64,000 nucleotides of DNA from Roseomonas acroporae. Its GTDB lineage: Bacteria; Pseudomonadota; Alphaproteobacteria; Acetobacterales; Acetobacteraceae. Made by a program: the position numbers and the translations under genes. The notes beneath the pieces were generated by a model. It searched no databases. It was given only the letters and a program-made list of their open reading frames with translations, and was not told the origin of the DNA. The stretch's first letter is position 1; every line of letters starts with the position of its first letter. The stretch lies in NCBI RefSeq assembly GCF_023223525.1, contig NZ_JALPRX010000016.1, positions 1 through 64,000 on the forward strand, read 5' to 3'. This document shows, in pieces, positions 63,645 through 64,000 of the stretch.

Positions 63645-64000
63645 ATGGACGATCTCACCCGGCGAGCCGGCCTTGGCCTCGCCCTCGGCCTGGTGGCCAC
63701 GCCGCTGCTGGCGCAGACCGGTGCGGCACCTTCCGCCGCCGGCTCATCCTCCGCCCCTGCCCCCGCCCCTGCCCCCGCCGGCGCACCCGCGGAGGCCGTC
63801 CACACCATTCCCCGCTTCACCTTCGAGAACGGCCGCAGCCTGGACGGGATGAAGGTCGGCTACGCCACCTGGGGCCGGCTGAACCAGCGCCGGGACAACG
63901 CCATCCTGCTCGTGCCGGGAACCAGCAGCGGCCGCCACTTCGCCGCGAGCTACATCGGACCGGGCAAGGCCTTCGACACCGACCGCTACTTCGTCATCGG
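63645..64000 (+). CDS. Secreted MetX-like alpha/beta-hydrolase (partial)
   Basis: The first 118 residues of a gene cut by the window end. A signal peptide (RRAGLGLALGLVATPLLAQ) is followed by a Pro/Ala repeat (PAPAPAPAGAPA). After it comes FTFENGRSLDGMKVGYATWGRLN and the oxyanion-side segment ILLVPGTSSGRHFAASYIGPGKAFDTDRYFVIG, as in homoserine O-acetyltransferase-like hydrolases. Because it is exported, a role in methionine synthesis is unlikely, and an extracytoplasmic esterase or acyltransferase is more probable. ATG 63645 follows GGAGGAAGC. Confidence 0.85.
   Translation, partial: MDDLTRRAGLGLALGLVATPLLAQTGAAPSAAGSSSAPAPAPAPAGAPAEAVHTIPRFTFENGRSLDGMKVGYATWGRLNQRRDNAILLVPGTSSGRHFAASYIGPGKAFDTDRYFVI

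Overview
The window is GC-rich, densely coded bacterial chromosome with short gaps, many 4-nt start/stop overlaps, frequent GTG/TTG starts, and runs of Ala, Arg and Gly. A CtrA-type cell-cycle regulator, a form II CO-dehydrogenase-like operon in the order small-large-medium, a Bug-type tricarboxylate receptor, a TTT/Dpp-rich transporter complement and an EcfG-like promoter point to an alphaproteobacterium. Acetobacteraceae (Roseomonas-like) is the best guess, but that assignment is inference from gene content and not a phylogeny.

Layout. 0-7 kb (minus strand): acyl-CoA ligase/acetyltransferase fusion, gamma-glutamyltransferase, phosphonate genes (phnM plus a 2H-phosphoesterase), then tRNA-Asn. 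7-9 kb: CsbD stress protein, a small lipoprotein and a low-affinity iron permease-like protein. 8.7-12 kb: glycosyltransferase plus glycogen-debranching-like enzyme behind an EcfG-like promoter. 12-17 kb: TauD-type dioxygenase, then a catabolic cluster (LigI-like amidohydrolase, AAHS-type MFS importer, polysaccharide-deacetylase-fold hydrolase). 17-21 kb: cysteine synthase facing an Rrf2 regulator, then two overlapping radC paralogues, the first with a destroyed metal site. 21-26 kb: GST, BMP-type binding protein, and a thiamine-precursor ABC transporter under a TPP riboswitch. 26-28.4 kb: yidB-like, rlmJ, gpsA. 28.8-34.4 kb: complete oligopeptide/dipeptide-type ABC transporter. 34.6-38.6 kb: CO-dehydrogenase-like S-L-M operon. 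38.7-46.6 kb: NIPSNAP, lipoproteins, MFS, PhoD with a Pho-box-like site, a two-domain cold-shock protein with a long FGGGG/RPPRR linker, ClC channel. 46.6-52 kb: Bug receptor, thiamine-diphosphate enzyme, ICL/PEPM-family lyase, peptide-type binding protein. 52.4-61.8 kb: ctrA, then an envelope and replication block (mltB, rlpA-like, dacC-like, tmk, holB, metG, tatD, MBL hydrolase). 61.9 kb: a strong candidate XerCD dif site. 62-64 kb: HD protein, mazG and the start of a secreted MetX-like hydrolase.

Functional themes are uptake of organic nutrients (four transport systems with partner enzymes), phosphate and phosphonate use, and a housekeeping block for cell wall and DNA replication. Between genes there are two families of dispersed palindromic elements. 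Family A has two copies, each supplying the stop codon of a gene and showing compensatory changes in its stem. Family B has three copies. There are also several short tandem arrays. No prophage, transposase, CRISPR array or rRNA operon was found.
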